Source of the DNA: Coffea arabica
Taxonomy: Eukaryota > Streptophyta > Magnoliopsida > Gentianales > Rubiaceae
Assembly: GCF_036785885.1 (NCBI RefSeq)
Contig: NC_092323.1
Span: 13,152,501 to 13,216,500 of the forward strand
Length of the DNA: 64,000 nucleotides
Direction of reading: 5' to 3'
Made by a program: the position numbers and the translations under genes. Within the stretch, counting starts at the first letter, position 1, and every line of letters starts with the position of its first letter. The notes below the pieces were generated by a model. The model made no database searches, was not told the DNA's origin, and was given only the letters and a program-made list of their open reading frames with translations. This document shows, piece by piece, positions 1-12,411 of the stretch.

Positions 1-639
1 TTATTTTTATCTTTTGGAATATAAATCTCAAAAAAAAAATGCTTTCAAATAAAAAGTTTGAAACACTGCCTAAGAATAACGAAAAAGATTGTTGACACCA
101 AATTTATTAATTTTTTTAAAAATACCTCATTTCTTTTATCAACGCTTTACATCAAAGATCTTGATAAAGGTTAATACTTATAATTTTCAATGAATATTAG
201 GACAAATAAGGTTATCCAGCACAAAAGAAAAATATTGGATTATGTTTCTAAAGTCTCTATTCTTTGGATATAATAACACTTTACTACCGCAAATGCTAAA
301 GACATGTACATTTGGCTCCGTGAACTTTGGAAAGGCACACTTTTTCACAGGGTTAATTTAGGTGTAAAAATGTTCATGTGACCTATCAGTGTTAAAAGAG
401 TTAACGCCTTTACCTTGGGGGGCAAAGTATATATATTTCAAGTTGAAAGTGGTAACGCGTTATTCTCTCTAAAGCACAAAGGGCAAAGTGTGATTAACCC
501 AAATGAAATGGTAAAACAATAGCTTCCTCATCACGAGGGCTATTCACATATTAGACAATTATAAAGTTTATTTCCTTCTAGTGCTGATATAATTATTCCA
601 CAATTTTGAAAAACCAATTCGTTTTCCTATCCTAGATTA
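1..639. other. AT-rich spacer, no gene seen
   Basis: I see no convincing coding exon here. The last 100 bases may hold further decayed sequence upstream of the glycosyltransferase remnant, but I could not match it to the family. Confidence 0.5.
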
Positions 640-1365
640 CGATTTCCTCACATATGGTACCCTTGATAAACCTGTTGATTAAATTTGTGGCATGAGCAAC
701 GTAAAATTCAGGGGCCTTCCAAGCTTTTTCAAAGCAATTGATCCCGATGAGGTCACATCTGGGTGAGAAAGCAGAGAGTTGTCTAAAAGCTCCAGCAATA
801 ATCTTCAGTACCTTTGATGAACTAGAAAAAGAAGCATTAAAGGTAATTATCTGTAAGTTCAATTTCCCAAGCATCTATACAATGGTCCCTTTACCATTTC
901 TAGATAAGCATATTGTTCCTGAAAGCCAAGTTGATTCCCTGAATTCAAGTTTTTGAAAGCCTGATTCAAAAGTTTTTGAGTGGCTAGATCAAAGAGCACC
1001 TAACTCAGTTGTTTATGTTAATTATGGAAGTCCAACACTGATGAGTGACCGTCATTAATTTCAAAGAATTTGCTTGGGGACTTGCAAATAGCAAGCAACA
1101 GTTCCTGTGGATCGATCAGCTTGACGTTGTGCCTGGAGGAGATTCAAGATAGAGGGATGTTAACAAGCTAGTGTGCAGAGGACAAAGTGTTGGAGGACTC
1201 AGCTGTTGGTGCATTTTTGACATCGTGGATGGAACTCCACATTAGAAACTATTTGTGCTGGAGGGCCTGTTATTTGCTGGCCTTCCTTTGCTGATCAGCA
1301 GACCAATTGTCATTATCCCAATGCTTAAATTAGCGAGTGCAATGGTCTGGAAACTGAAAGATGAA
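640..1365 (+). pseudogene. UGT85-like UDP-glycosyltransferase pseudogene (3' two-thirds)
   Basis: Relic of a family-1 UDP-glycosyltransferase, cytosolic enzymes that move sugar from UDP-sugars to small plant metabolites. Conserved blocks appear in family order but in changing frames: FRGLPSFF.AIDPDE, STFDELEKEALK, IYTMVPLPFL, VVYVNYGSP, EFAWGLANSKQQFLW, then the donor-binding PSPG box around 1,215-1,330, where HCGWNSTLE is blurred and [18 protein letters not shown] is readable. WAWCPQ-type residues at the PSPG start are not readable. Several in-frame stops and frame changes are present, and no N-terminal acceptor domain or start codon is found. The closest remembered family is UGT85. It is a dead host gene and I see no intact copy in the window. 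Confidence 0.8.
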
Positions 1366-1988
1366 GAGTATTAAGGGTATTTGTTACCTCAAAAGTGCAT
1401 GGGAGAAGGGTATTTATAGGGTAATAGAGTGCACGGATTTATTAGTGTCCGAACAGCCTTTGAGGGCCAGAGGGTGGCCATAGGTCGACTGAGAGAAGAG
1501 TAGGTGTGTCAAGGAAATTGACAGAAATTTACATCAGGCAGCGTGAGTCACATCAATCACTTCATGATAGTTGGATATTGGATGACTGATGAAACTTTTC
1601 AAACTGCTGATTCGAAATCCGAAGCAAGGAACCTCGCCTCGATAGCACATCCGAACCGAGATGGGTATTCTGGCCCCACAAAAATCCATATAAGGTTTAT
1701 TGAGTTCGACCCTATGTTTTCATTGCCATTATTGTGTTTTAATAGAAAATTTTCAGTTTCTTATTATCCAGGTAAAATTCTATGAGAGAAGATTGTAACT
1801 TCAATAGATTTGTGCTCATTAGGATTATTTTAATTTTTCAGTAGCATTAAATTTGTGAGAATGAACACAACACAAAGAATTTCCCCCTTTTTTTTTCATC
1901 AAAAAGTTGCCATTTCATTTTTGTTGCCTCTGAGAAGGTCTAATCAAAAGCGCTTATATAGTTTGCTAATGTCATGTAACAGAAGTAC
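1366..1988. other. spacer between the UGT relic and tRNA-Met
   Basis: Short open frames occur (for example 1,543-1,785) but they show no family signature or splice context. I see nothing else recognisable. Confidence 0.4.
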
Positions 1989-2073
1989 GGGGTGGTGGCG
2001 CAGTTGGCTAGCGCGTAGGTCTCATAGCTTCTGAGTTATCCTGAGGTCGAGAGTTCGAGCCTCTCTCACCCCA
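1989..2073 (+). tRNA. tRNA-Met(CAU), elongator type, with intron
   Basis: The 7-bp acceptor stem is GGGGTGG with TCACCCC and discriminator A2073. The D arm lies in GCGCAGTTGGCTAGCGC and the T arm is GAGAGTTCGAGCCTCTC. The anticodon CAT is at 2023-2025. An 11-nt intron (2027-2037) follows the purine after the anticodon, the standard eukaryotic position. Elongator tRNA-Met is one of the two plant tRNA families that normally carry introns. A T5 run at 2080-2084 can end Pol III transcription. It looks functional. Confidence 0.95.
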
Positions 2074-2491
2074 ATGCCATTTTTCTCCATTTCGTTCTAC
2101 TTCTGGTGTTTTGTGCCGTGGGCCATTTTGGCATTCTAGACATTCCCTTGTCATTTTGATGAAAAAAACACTTGTTTCATAGGCTTTTTTCATCCCTACA
2201 TTTGGGCCGCCCCTTTGGGAGTGAATTGACATAGCAACTCTTCAAAATTAGTAGTACTAGTGTATTGTGCAATATTATCCTATTTTCATATGTCAAAATA
2301 ATAAGATGGCATGCTCTAATATAAGAACTATTTTTTTCCCTTTGAAGGATATAAGAACTACAAATTAAGAACTTTGCTAGATTAACCTGACAATTTTATT
2401 TAGATAGCTTTATGTGGTGAACAGGTACGAAGTAAATGCAACTTTGTAGTTTTTTACTTTTCTATCATTTGTGCAAAACACTTGCACAATT

Positions 2492-2581
2492 CCAACCTTA
2501 GCTCAGTTGGTAGAGCGGAGGACTGTAGTGTTATGAACGTCAGATATCCTTAGGTCGCTGGTTCGAATCCGGCAGGTCGGA
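2492..2581 (+). tRNA. tRNA-Tyr(GUA), with intron
   Basis: The body matches plant nuclear tRNA-Tyr: A box TTAGCTCAGTTGGTAGAGC, B box GGTCGCTGGTTCGAATCC, anticodon GTA at 2525-2527 and a 17-nt intron at 2529-2545. The 5' acceptor strand reads CCAACCT against AGGTCGG, leaving one A-C mismatch at the third pair (normally G-C). The rest of the fold is intact and a long T run follows. It may be a working gene with a weakened acceptor stem or an early pseudogene. Confidence 0.9.
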
Positions 2582-2592
2582 TTTTTTTTTTT
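2582..2592 (+). terminator. Pol III T-run terminator of tRNA-Tyr
   Basis: Eleven T residues directly follow the discriminator base of tRNA-Tyr. Runs of four or more T on the coding strand terminate RNA polymerase III. Confidence 0.8.
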
Positions 2593-2891
2593 CAAAAAAA
2601 AGAAAGAAGAGATTCTCGATGTCAAAACCCAAGTCAAAATTCCTTCAACAATCCAATTGCCCAATTGCGATGCCCCGCATTAAAGAGATGCCACATATAT
2701 TCCAATATCCACAACTCTATAATACTACTTCACTTATCCCTTCTTCCCTCTATCAAAAGCACAATGCAAGCTGTCCAATTTTGTTCTAAAATTAAACAAA
2801 CACACTCCCACAACCCACAATACTACAAAGTAACAACATACATTTTTACTATCAAGAATCATTTATCAACTATTCCGCTTCATCACATAAC

Positions 2892-4025
2892 ATGTATTCC
2901 CTACTTTCTTTCATCTTCCCTAAAATCATCTATTACTCCTTCATCATATCCTTTGGACCATGGTGCATATTGGCTCCAAATCCGGCTTGCCTGACCAAGT
3001 GTGGTTCATTAGAGGTGAAGTACCCTTTAGGCACCGGCTACGGCTGCGGCTCGCCACGATTCCACCCGTTCGTCGCGTGCACGGCCACGGCCACCGGTGA
3101 CCGGCTCCTCCTCACCACCCACACTGGCTCATACCCCATAACCTCCATATCCTATTCTTCTTCAACCATAACCATCTCACCTCCATGCATGTCAAATTGC
3201 ACCTTCATGCAAACCTGCCCAACCATCTTGGGCCTGGACTGGGCCAGCCCATTCCAACTTGGCCCATCAATCTTCATCCTGTTATCATGCGATCCTTCCA
3301 TATCATTCCTCACCATGAAGGACTTCAACACCCTCATCTGTGATCCTTCTTCAACCTACCTCTGTGCCTCAATCTACACATGTCCGGCCGTCGTCGACCT
3401 CGGCTTGCCTCTCTTTCCTTCTACCAACACTTGCTGCGTGTACTCTCCGGCGAATCTCGACTCGAGGGATGAATTCAACCTGCATGAACTAAACTGTGCT
3501 GGCTATACTTCAGTTGTGTCACTAGGGGATGTGCCATCTGACCCTATGCAGTGGGAGTATGGTATGGTCTTGAAGTACAATCTTGGTGGATTGGATAGCT
3601 ATAATACTGCTCCAAGTTGCCGTGCCTGTGAACTAAGTGGTGGGGTGTGTGGATACGCTCCTCCACATAACTCTTTTGTTTGTGTTTGTCAAAATGGTGG
3701 TGTTAATACAACTACAGATTGCTACAACTACCTTAATGGCCAGTGGCTTTCTGTGAGCTCAACTTCTCATTTAAGTTGTAAGTTAATTCTCTCTACTATT
3801 TTAGTGATTCTTCTATTGAGGTTTGTACAGTTTTGCATTTATTATCTTGGGATGTTTATTTTTATTCATTGATTTATTTTTTTTGGCTTTACAGGGAAAG
3901 TTTGGTGGGGTATTTTGGCGGTTCTAATGATCTTCTGTCAAATAGCTCATGAGCAAGCAAAACTGAAGAGTCGATGTTGTATCCTCACCTTTTTCTTCTG
4001 CTTTATGTACTTAAAAATTTCTTGA
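2892..4025 (+). CDS. WAK-type galacturonan-binding domain protein (kinase-less)
   Basis: Two exons: 2892-3777 and 3895-4025. The GT-AG intron (donor GTAAGT, acceptor TTTACAG) splits a codon after its first base. The product is 338 aa. A hydrophobic N-terminus (about residues 1-30) looks like a signal peptide. It is followed by a Cys-rich GUB_WAK_bind module starting CLTKCGSLEVKYPLG with conserved C-x-C and FxPFVAC-like spacing, then a WAK-associated C-terminal region (PSCRACELSGGVCGY, FVCVCQNGG). Exon 2 adds a hydrophobic stretch (WWGILAVLMIFCQIA) that could anchor the protein. There is no kinase domain. Family members sit at the plasma membrane or wall and are thought to bind pectin. A further small 3' exon cannot be excluded. 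Confidence 0.8.
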
Positions 4026-4724
4026 ATCGATTCTAGCTTTTCTTGATCGAAAGAAATGTCAAAAGTGAAAGGAATAAGAACATTAGCTCATTAAGATGAG
4101 GAGCAATTCATGGATCTGCATCTGATACGCACATAAGGCAGATCAGAGATTTAAACATGGAATAAATTCCGTCTGCAAAGAAACTTATTACCTAGCTAAT
4201 AAATCCCAAGGTTCTGCCAAAAAGTTTGGTTTGTTAGGGATACTAGATCACTAGAGGATCAAACCTTAACACTTTCAGCGTTTTTGCTCGTCTGCAATCC
4301 CTCAATTTCGCTATTACAGTCAGTGGGTAGCAAATCCTGTTACCTTTTACCATCAAAATGATGCGTTATGTCCTAGCAAATATGTCGAGAAAAGCATGCA
4401 AATGTGATCTTTCAGAACATAGAAAATAGTACAACTAGGCTCGGAACATGTACTGCTGCTTGTTTTCACGATTCTGGTACTTGTTCCAGCTCAAACATCT
4501 ATCTGGCTAATAATCTCAAAAATTCAGCCATGGGATAAAGATTAACAACAACGCTATAGATACTTCATAACTATCTCCATCCCAAAGCTGGTATTACAGA
4601 ACAAATGTGGCACGAGAAGGAGTTCTGTAAACAATATTGGTGGTGTTTACCCACAATTTGGAGTAATAACTACTCAAAGAAGAATAGGATATCGGCATCT
4701 CCCAATCCTATTTGCAGCATTCTC
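4026..4724. other. convergent spacer
   Basis: This is the tail-to-tail gap between the WAK-type gene (+) and the hydrolase gene (-). It should hold both 3' UTRs. I see no further gene. A plus-strand frame at 4,605-4,793 overlaps the hydrolase last exon antisense and is not supported. Confidence 0.5.
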
Positions 4725-7700
4725 TCAATCTTTCTTGTGGCTGCTGCCATTTATTTCCTTCTTAGATGGTGTGAGAGGATTAACAAGGAATGATTTCAAG
4801 TGTTTGCATAGTTCCTTGGACGCCTCTATATTGAATGCATGACCTGCATTCTTTATTATTAACAGTTCTGCATTCTCGCCCAGATGCCTGTACAAGTTTT
4901 TTAGAAAATTAAAGTTTGTTCAATAAGAAGCTCGGAGTTGCAATTAAGTTATAAAAACATCAAGTCTGTTGAAGTCAAAGAATAGAGAAAAAGAACAACT
5001 ATAAAAGTATATGAGATGGTATGCATGAATCAGACTGTATGCTCATGCTCTAAGTCAAAAATCTGTTGCTCATATAGACGTTAATTGTCACAGACCTGCA
5101 GATTTTAGTTTGTGAAATTTTATGCTAATTTGTCTTTCCCACGTTCATCCATCTCCTAATTGTAATAAATCAAATTCGAAAATTTAAGAGTAAGATTCAC
5201 AAAACTGACCTTTTGAATCTGTGCCCCAATTCCAGCGGGAATATTTGGTCATGTTCACCCCAAATAATCAATGTGGGCTGCAGGAAGCAGACAACTTACC
5301 AAGTAAATAGTGCTTAGATAAGTTAAAATTGCAGCAGAACTGCTGTGCATACTTCAGCTTAGAAGTTAGAATAAGATAGGGAACAAACATGAGTAATCTT
5401 AGGAAGATCTGCAAGCTTTCTCCCTTTGTACAATGCCTGTATTAACTCAATCTTTTCCTGCCGATTTTCTACACACATCGTCTGCACAAACACCATACAT
5501 GCACAATGAACTTCAGGTAGAAATGTAAAATTCATCTGAGCATCAATAAAGAGTGTCAAATGACCTCATAATCTCACAATGAAGAACGATATTCACCCGA
5601 GTGCTTTGACATGTTAAGGCCACAAAATTGTGTAAATTCCATACTTCGTTAAGACTATGGATGAATTCTTATCACGGTTTATCTGATTCATCATGAAATT
5701 GAACAGAAAGTTTGTTTCAATGGCAAATCTGGAATGAAACTCATCTAAGATGTTTCTGATAGGACATTCTTTTGTCAGGCAAGCAAGCATTCCATATAGC
5801 ATTACCTTTTAGCTGATAGAAATTGGAACTGCACTCAGTTTCCTAATCATATGCTTTCACTGGTGCCTAATTTGCTTTTTCTCCATAATTAGCAGTAACG
5901 TGTTAAGCGGAAAATTTTAATAGAGGACATTGTCATTCATATTACGATTCTGTATCACAGAGTAACCAAGCCTATGTACCTCAAAGGAAGATGGTTCTGA
6001 AACAAAGATACAAAGGGACATATGGAGGCAAGCTAGGAATTCTTCAGAGAAAGCTGTACATTAGACGTCTGGCTTCATAAGCCTAAGGAACACGTAACTT
6101 CATAAGGACCAACACAAACAACAATCAAATATGATGGGGATAAAAATTTTGCATCATTTTACAGATCGACAGAAATTCACAGCTAGAACAGAATCTGTTA
6201 ACCGACATGTAATTCTCAAGTGTCCAGAGAAGCAAGACAATGAGAAACCATATAAAGCAATACTTGCAGAAAATGCCACTATTCATAAGATCTCTACAGA
6301 GAATTTCAGATGGAGATTGAGGCTGAATACTATACTCCAAAACTGCAGATAAATAATGAATAAGAGGCAAATAGGAGAAGCAAAAAAGATTGTTTAGCTG
6401 AATTTGTGCAGCAACAAGATAAAAACCTGAAGGATTATCTAACTGATTATGTCTAGTAATGTCATGCACCAAGCGAATACACATAATTTACTTAACCAGT
6501 AACTTGGGGAAATCTAGTGCTTCTCATTGTCATTAGTGAGAAAACATCAGTCTTTTGATTAAAATACAATTTCATCAACAATATGCTTAAGCATCTTGCT
6601 TTGACAACTGTAACATGGAAGGCATTACTTCTTGAGCATCCACACTGCAATTGTGGGACAAAACTTAAAAGAGCGTTTTAGCAATAGGCCAAATATCAAG
6701 GACTGAGATTAATCCCAAAATTCATGCCATACCAGCAAAATGAGTTTCAGGAAACAGATTCAGATGAAACAATATGTGATATTTCTCTCTTTCTACTTAC
6801 GATAAATCATGAGTGTGCCTCATTAGAATCTATTGTGGCAGATAAATTGCATTACTTTAAGCTTTAAATGTCCACCAGAGGCCCTAATTTTAGCAAACAC
6901 AATGTTAATTAACAGTGATATCCCGAAACCTAGCTTCTCTAGTCCCAAATTCGCACAGATTGAAATGAAACCCTAAACCACAAACCTTATCATTTACTTT
7001 TAAGCTATTACAATCCTCAAAAAGTCTATCAAAATCAAATCTTAATGTCAGTATAATAAATAATTGCACAGCAAATAAAACAGCAATGAAAACCCAAAGC
7101 AAAAAACAATGATCCGTAACTTTCAAGCTCTTGCCATCTACAATAAGTTGATCAAAATCCAATCCTTCAATCATTCTAATAACCAATTCCACAACAAAGA
7201 TACTAGCAAATGAAAGTCCAAGCATACTTACATGAATGAAATCATTGAGGAAACAAGACGGCACACTCTTTTGAGGCTTATGAAAGGAAATCTTCATCAA
7301 TTCCCTCAACTTCTCAGGAGTCTGAGGCAACAAAATACTAACAGCATCCTCCACACTCTTCACTAGAAACATTCCCTCCTCCATATCCTTCTCTTCCAAG
7401 CACACCCCAGCACAACCAAGCACTAACTTCTCAACAGCCTCAGGGAATTGCACAGCCAAGTTATATCCCACAAACCCCCCATAGCTGATTCCCACAACAC
7501 TCATTTTCTTGACCCCAAGAGCCTCCATGGTCCTCATCACACACTGAGCTTGAAAAGCCTCTGATCTTTCAGGCCTAGCGGTGTAAGAATCACCAAAGAA
7601 TAGCAAGTCTGGCAAATAAATATTGAATTTTGAAGATAGTGGTGAGATGAACTCATCCCATTGCCACATTGCATTCGTTCCAAGGCCATGGATCAAAAGC

Positions 7701-7855
7701 AAATTGGGCTTTTTGTCTTTGTGGGTTTTGGGGATCCAAAAGTGCATGATCGTTCCGTCACCAAGATCTTTGGTGGATGACTCTAGTCCTGCAAGGGAAA
7801 AAGAGAATTTGAAGCATGAATTTCTTGATGAAGAAAAGCTGAAACACCTGGCCAT
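4725..7855 (-). CDS. alpha/beta-hydrolase family protein (At4g39955-like)
   Basis: Four exons on the minus strand: 7855-7232, 5481-5389, 5277-5210 and 4887-4725. All have GT-AG borders and consistent phase, giving 315 aa. The ATG at 7855 (MARCFSFSSS) was chosen because this start is typical of the family; an upstream in-frame ATG exists but extends an atypical leader. Fold motifs in order: oxyanion-region LLLIHGLGTNAMWQW, nucleophile elbow GISYGG (Ser of GxSxG), acid in WGEHDQ, and catalytic His in NAGHAFN. So a Ser-Asp-His triad is present. Homologues include plant epoxide-hydrolase or MES-like esterase relatives with unknown substrate. Intron 1 is unusually long (1,750 nt). The upstream neighbour on the same strand is the PPR gene, as I recall for Arabidopsis. 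Confidence 0.88.
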
Positions 7856-8588
7856 TTCAACCACCAGTGCAACTCTGATTGGTCGGATGATCAGACAAGC
7901 GCTTCCGTGCTTGGAGAGGTGGTGATTGGATTCTAGGAGAAAAATGGGGGAAAAAACTTCTGTGGTTGAGTGATTCTTGGGACTCGTCAAAATTCGGGTA
8001 ATCTAAGAGACTTTCCTAGATTACAGGTAAAAAAAAGGTGCTCCTTTTCCTGTTTTGCAGACGTGTGGACTTTTCCTCGTTAGCTGGACTGTGGTTTCGG
8101 CTATAAAGACCAAAAGACTGAAGCTTAAAACGAGGGACTAAAAAAGTTAGTGGAGATGATGAATAGGATTTCCTCTTCATCTTGGAAACACAGGGAAAAT
8201 GTTTGTTCAATCATTTGAACCAAAAAACACAATAAAATAAAATCATTTGAGTGAAATAAAAATAAAAATAGCTATATTTGAACCGTTATTGCAATGGCTG
8301 TTACACCTAATTTGGCAAAAATTAATTGCATTCCACTTTATTTGGCAAATGTTAATTACATTCCATTTTTTTATAATGGCACTCCCATTAACATTTATAT
8401 TATATGATTTTTATTTATTAGATTATATGATAGAAAAGATAGAGATAGTGGTATTATAGAAAATTAGAGCGAATAGCATTTTCCTTTAATTTACATACTA
8501 TTATCCCATTGCAAATTTGTTTCCCTATTCATGTTAGTAAGTAGTATAAAATTGAAAGAATGAAAATTGTCCATTTATATATCATTGA

Positions 8589-8756
8589 GTGTGTTTGAAT
8601 AGTAGATTATTTAAAATAATTACTATAACACTTTTTATGATATAAATATAAGTAAAATAAAAAGATTATTGATAAGATAAAAAATTGATTGAAAATTGTA
8701 ATTGTAATGCAAGCAAAGTATATATTTAAAAAAATAATGGCTATCCAAACAAATCC
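8589..8756. mobile_element. short MITE-like repeat with GTTTGRAT ends
   Basis: About 165 bp, opening GTGTTTGAATAGTAGATTAT and closing with the imperfect complement (GGCTATCCAAACAAATCC). The inside has the A/T-rich pattern with TTAAAATAATTACTATAACA. This organisation is common in plant non-autonomous DNA elements. The target duplication is not clear, so the borders are approximate. Its end motif resembles that of the large element at 45,624-61,191. Confidence 0.5.
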
Positions 8757-9620
8757 TGTCATTTCATATATTTAATTAATTTTGAATTTCTATACTATCA
8801 CTTAATGCCAATATTCTCAAGCAAAAGTTATATGGTTGGCAAAGACTACTTTGATATTCCTTTAAGACAAAGAAATGTCTACTTTGATGGCTGTAACTGG
8901 ACATGGGGAGACAGCTTCACATTTCCCTGTATTCTTTATTCCTTTCCCTCAGACGGAAGAATTTTGCATTTTTGTTTTCCTTTTATTCTTTATTTTTCTG
9001 TGAGGAAACAGAAGAATCTTGACAATGGCGACCCTTAATTAGACAGATCGCAAATGTCCTCTCTTTCTGGCAAATTTTCTCACGGGAAAAAAAAATTGGA
9101 GTTAAAAATAAAAGTAATTAATGAGTTCCTATGCTTTGACCATTTTGGCCTTAAGTGGTTGGAAACAGCACATTCTTTTTGTCGGCTTGGAAGAAAACGC
9201 AAGAGATTCGCTGTTCGAATACCCATACACCACTTTATTTGTCCATTGGAGTTCCTTTTCCTCTTTTTTTGCATTAATAATTTCTGTTCCCTTTGTCTCT
9301 TCCTCCTATTTAAACTACTAAAAGCAACTTAAATTGAGCAAGTTGATTTATGGAAGCAATTGATTGGAGAAGACTTTCCGTTCACCAACCCCTTCCTTTC
9401 GCACAAAATTCTCAAGCAAAGTATGGGAATTTCCGTTTAGATGACACGGCACGGAGCCACGTTACACAATGAAAAGCAGTGTAATTGATAAAACGCTTCA
9501 TTTCTGAGAAGGTAAATAGGAAACCATACTCTGAAAAAAAGACAGAGAACAAAAAGGCATGGAGCACCGTCAAAACTCCATATTATCTATTTATGCGGTA
9601 CTAGATATTACACAGAAAAT

Positions 9621-9672
9621 CTAGTAGATAATCAAACCAGGATTTTCTAGTAGATAATCAAACTAGGATTTT
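9621..9672. repeat. 26-bp tandem duplication (two copies)
   Basis: The unit CTAGTAGATAATCAAAC.AG occurs at 9,621 and again at 9,647, differing at one base. No coding meaning is seen. Confidence 0.8.
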
Positions 9673-10944
9673 CCGAGTCAAATGCAGTACAGGGTTGCTC
9701 ACCTACAGCAAATGTCCTCGTAGAGTTGTAGTTCAACAAACAGTTACTCTGCAGCTGACATGACACCTCTCAAGAACCAGTGATCTTGACGTCTAATCAA
9801 TTTCTTGAACTAATTAACATTCATGTTGTCATCCCGATTAGTCAGCCCGAAATTTTTGGAATGCAACAGCTGTTGCTGTGTCTATCCCCACACACCTATA
9901 CAACTAAAAAGACATGCAAATCAACATACATAAATCATTGCAGCAACATGAAAATTAGGCTCAATTTTAGTTCCTTGAGAGTGAATTTGCCCCTTATAAA
10001 TCGGTTCAACATGGATCACTTGTCCCCATGGGGGAATGTAGAGGAATGATAATTTGACCTTGAAGTAAGTAGATCAGCTCCATCACCGCAAAACAACTTC
10101 TGGGTACTCTTGAACAGGCACACTGGGTACTACCCTTGCTCCAAGGCATTCTTGCTTGCAATAAACCTTGGGTATCTGACACCCTTTTTTGTTGTGAATT
10201 TTCTAGATGTTGGACCAACTGCAAATGGCAATTAGGGTAAAAGATTTTTTCTTTCGTACTATCAAATGAATCACCAATTTTATCATGGCGTGCATCACAA
10301 TACCTAAAAGCACTAACACGAAGAGAGAAAAGGCTGATTGGTTATCCTGAATGAAGAAAACAAGGTAATGTTTCCAAAGTATCATCACCAGTCACCAATT
10401 CCTTGACATCATACAAAAGAAAGGAGGTTTTTCTTTTTTCTTTTTTCTTTTTTTTGTGGGGGAGGGGGGGGGGGGAGGGAGAGAGAGAGAGAAGAAATAC
10501 AAAAGTTTTCTTTTAGCCTAAGGAAATAAATCAGGTATGTACTCTGGTAGAGACACAGAAAGTGGTTTTCCACAAACATTAAATCAAAAGGTGTTTTAAG
10601 CACACAAACTAAATCTACCACTCCCCCTTCTTATGGAAGAAGATAAAAAGGAGAAACAAGGAAAAGCTGAAGCCAAGCCTCTTAGAATTAACGATGACTC
10701 GATATCAAAATTTGAATATAAGAAAACCTTTTTACCTTTCATCAGGAAGCATGTTATTGCAAGAGTAGCAAGCACCAAATGCCTGCACATTGCATGGAAT
10801 ACATGTCATGACGAAGCACAACAAACTATGAAGTAAAAGAAATTTGATGAACATGACAATTTTGTAATCTTGCAGTTTCAGTAACATAACAACACCATCA
10901 TACCAACCTTCACGTCACAGTGCAATGACATGATAAAATAAAAA

Positions 10945-12340
10945 TCATGAATTTCTGGTGTTCAACACTTTGCAGTCTCTATTTGTCTGAAGTACAAATG
11001 TCTGCTTTTCTTCATCAGATGATGCAGGCCTGAGATGCAGCGAGCCAAACAGATCACTTTGAATCTGGGAAAGTACCATATCACAGGTATAAACAACATT
11101 CAAATAATTGACAGATCATACGAGACTCAAGACTAGCAGAACGACAAGCATCAAACACTACCAATTTTCATATTCCTAAAACAATATCCCGAGAAATCAA
11201 GAACTTTTAAATTTTTAATTCCTGCATGATTCCAAAATAGGTGGTATACTTGGCTGAAGCAACAATTTCAACTGAGCATTTTGACTTTATTTTTAGCCAA
11301 TCTCCTGTAACCATAAGTGTAGCTTCATGGATAAATGCAAGTAATATTGATTATTGCCCTACCTCCCTGATACCAATATCATGTAGTGAAAATAGCAACA
11401 CAAGTAAATATAATATCTCTAAGAGACAGGCTTATAACCTTTTATCTAGAACATGCGAAGGACAGCTTGGCTGCATGTACTCAGCCAGAAGTAAGATATT
11501 CAACCTCAGCATTTAGTGAAGCATTCTTTGCCTGTAAGAGGAGTGAATACCCTGATCAGTCCTTAACAATAGGAACTGCAACAAATTGCAACCACCAGTA
11601 TGTTTCCTCATGTTTACTTCTTAAAAATGTAAGACATTTAAAACCATTCACATTCTCTTTTACATTTTTTATCTACAAAATACTCTTTTGACTTCATCAT
11701 GTCATGCAAGTGTGCATCAAATTGTGTCTGTCTCCCTTTTCCATTATTCTAATGACTAGCCTTTTGTTTGTAGAATTTCGAGGGGACCATTTAGAATATT
11801 ATGATGGTAAATGAATTTAGCATTTCACGCTTGATGTGCAGCCTGCAGAATAAAGACATCCAAATGAAGGAAATTTCTCCATTTTATTCAACGATGGCAT
11901 GATAGAGCAAATATATCTGAACTGAATGTGTAAGCAATACAGCATAATTTACTTTGGTCAACAGCTTGAACCCATTCTTGATCAGAAAATGAACCAAAGG
12001 TAAATTACAGCCCCATTCAGGATACTATAGTATGGAAAAGAACATCTGAGTAAGGATTATGATATCATGCCATCTTAACACTCATACAAGGGGTAAAATA
12101 CTAACTTCAGTGAAGTACAGAAAGATAATATGTATCAAGCATGAGAAAAGTTCTACTAGTGGTCACAAATTATTTATGGTATCAATTTTGAAGAACTAAA
12201 TTGAGCAAAGAAAAATGTTACCTGCAAATCATCTCGTTGCACAAATTAGTTAGCAACCTCTGACGCCGAGGTGCAAAGAGGTCAGAAAGGCTACAGAACT
12301 CAGAAGTCTGAACTTAATACAGAAGAAAAAGAGATGTAGC
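10945..12340 (-). other. possible exons of an unrecognised minus-strand transcript
   Basis: Two stretches look exon-like on the minus strand downstream of the PPR gene. At 11,064-10,945 a CTTTCCCAG acceptor is followed by 39 open codons (IQSDLFGSLHLRPASSDEEK...) ending in TGA. At about 12,335-12,230 an open frame (SLSDLFAPRRQRLLTNLCNE) ends before a possible GTAAC donor. A further short segment near 11,533-11,505 (AKNASLNAE) follows a CTCTTACAG acceptor. I cannot chain these into one gene. They could be alternative 3' exons of the PPR transcript or a small independent gene. I recognise no family. Confidence 0.25.
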
Positions 12341-12411
12341 GCTCAAACAATTTTACACAGAATAACTGGAACCCAAGGATCTCCCTCCAACTCTTTATTC
12401 CTTCCAATAAG

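Larger units (their letters stand above)
7856..10944. other. AT-rich intergenic region with small repeats
   Basis: The hydrolase promoter should lie just above 7,855. The stretch also holds a short GTTTGGAT-type MITE (8,589-8,756), a 26-bp tandem duplication (9,621-9,672) and a purine/G-rich simple repeat at about 10,430-10,490. No open frame here has a family signature or convincing splice sites. Confidence 0.45.

Noticed and set aside
1543-1785. 80-codon frame near the UGT relic
   Set aside because: It does not continue the glycosyltransferase and has no recognisable feature.
4605-4793. 62-codon plus-strand frame with a hydrophobic end
   Set aside because: It is antisense to the last exon of the alpha/beta hydrolase.
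6125-6484. Open frames on both strands inside the hydrolase locus
   Set aside because: They lie in the 1.75-kb first intron and show no family features.
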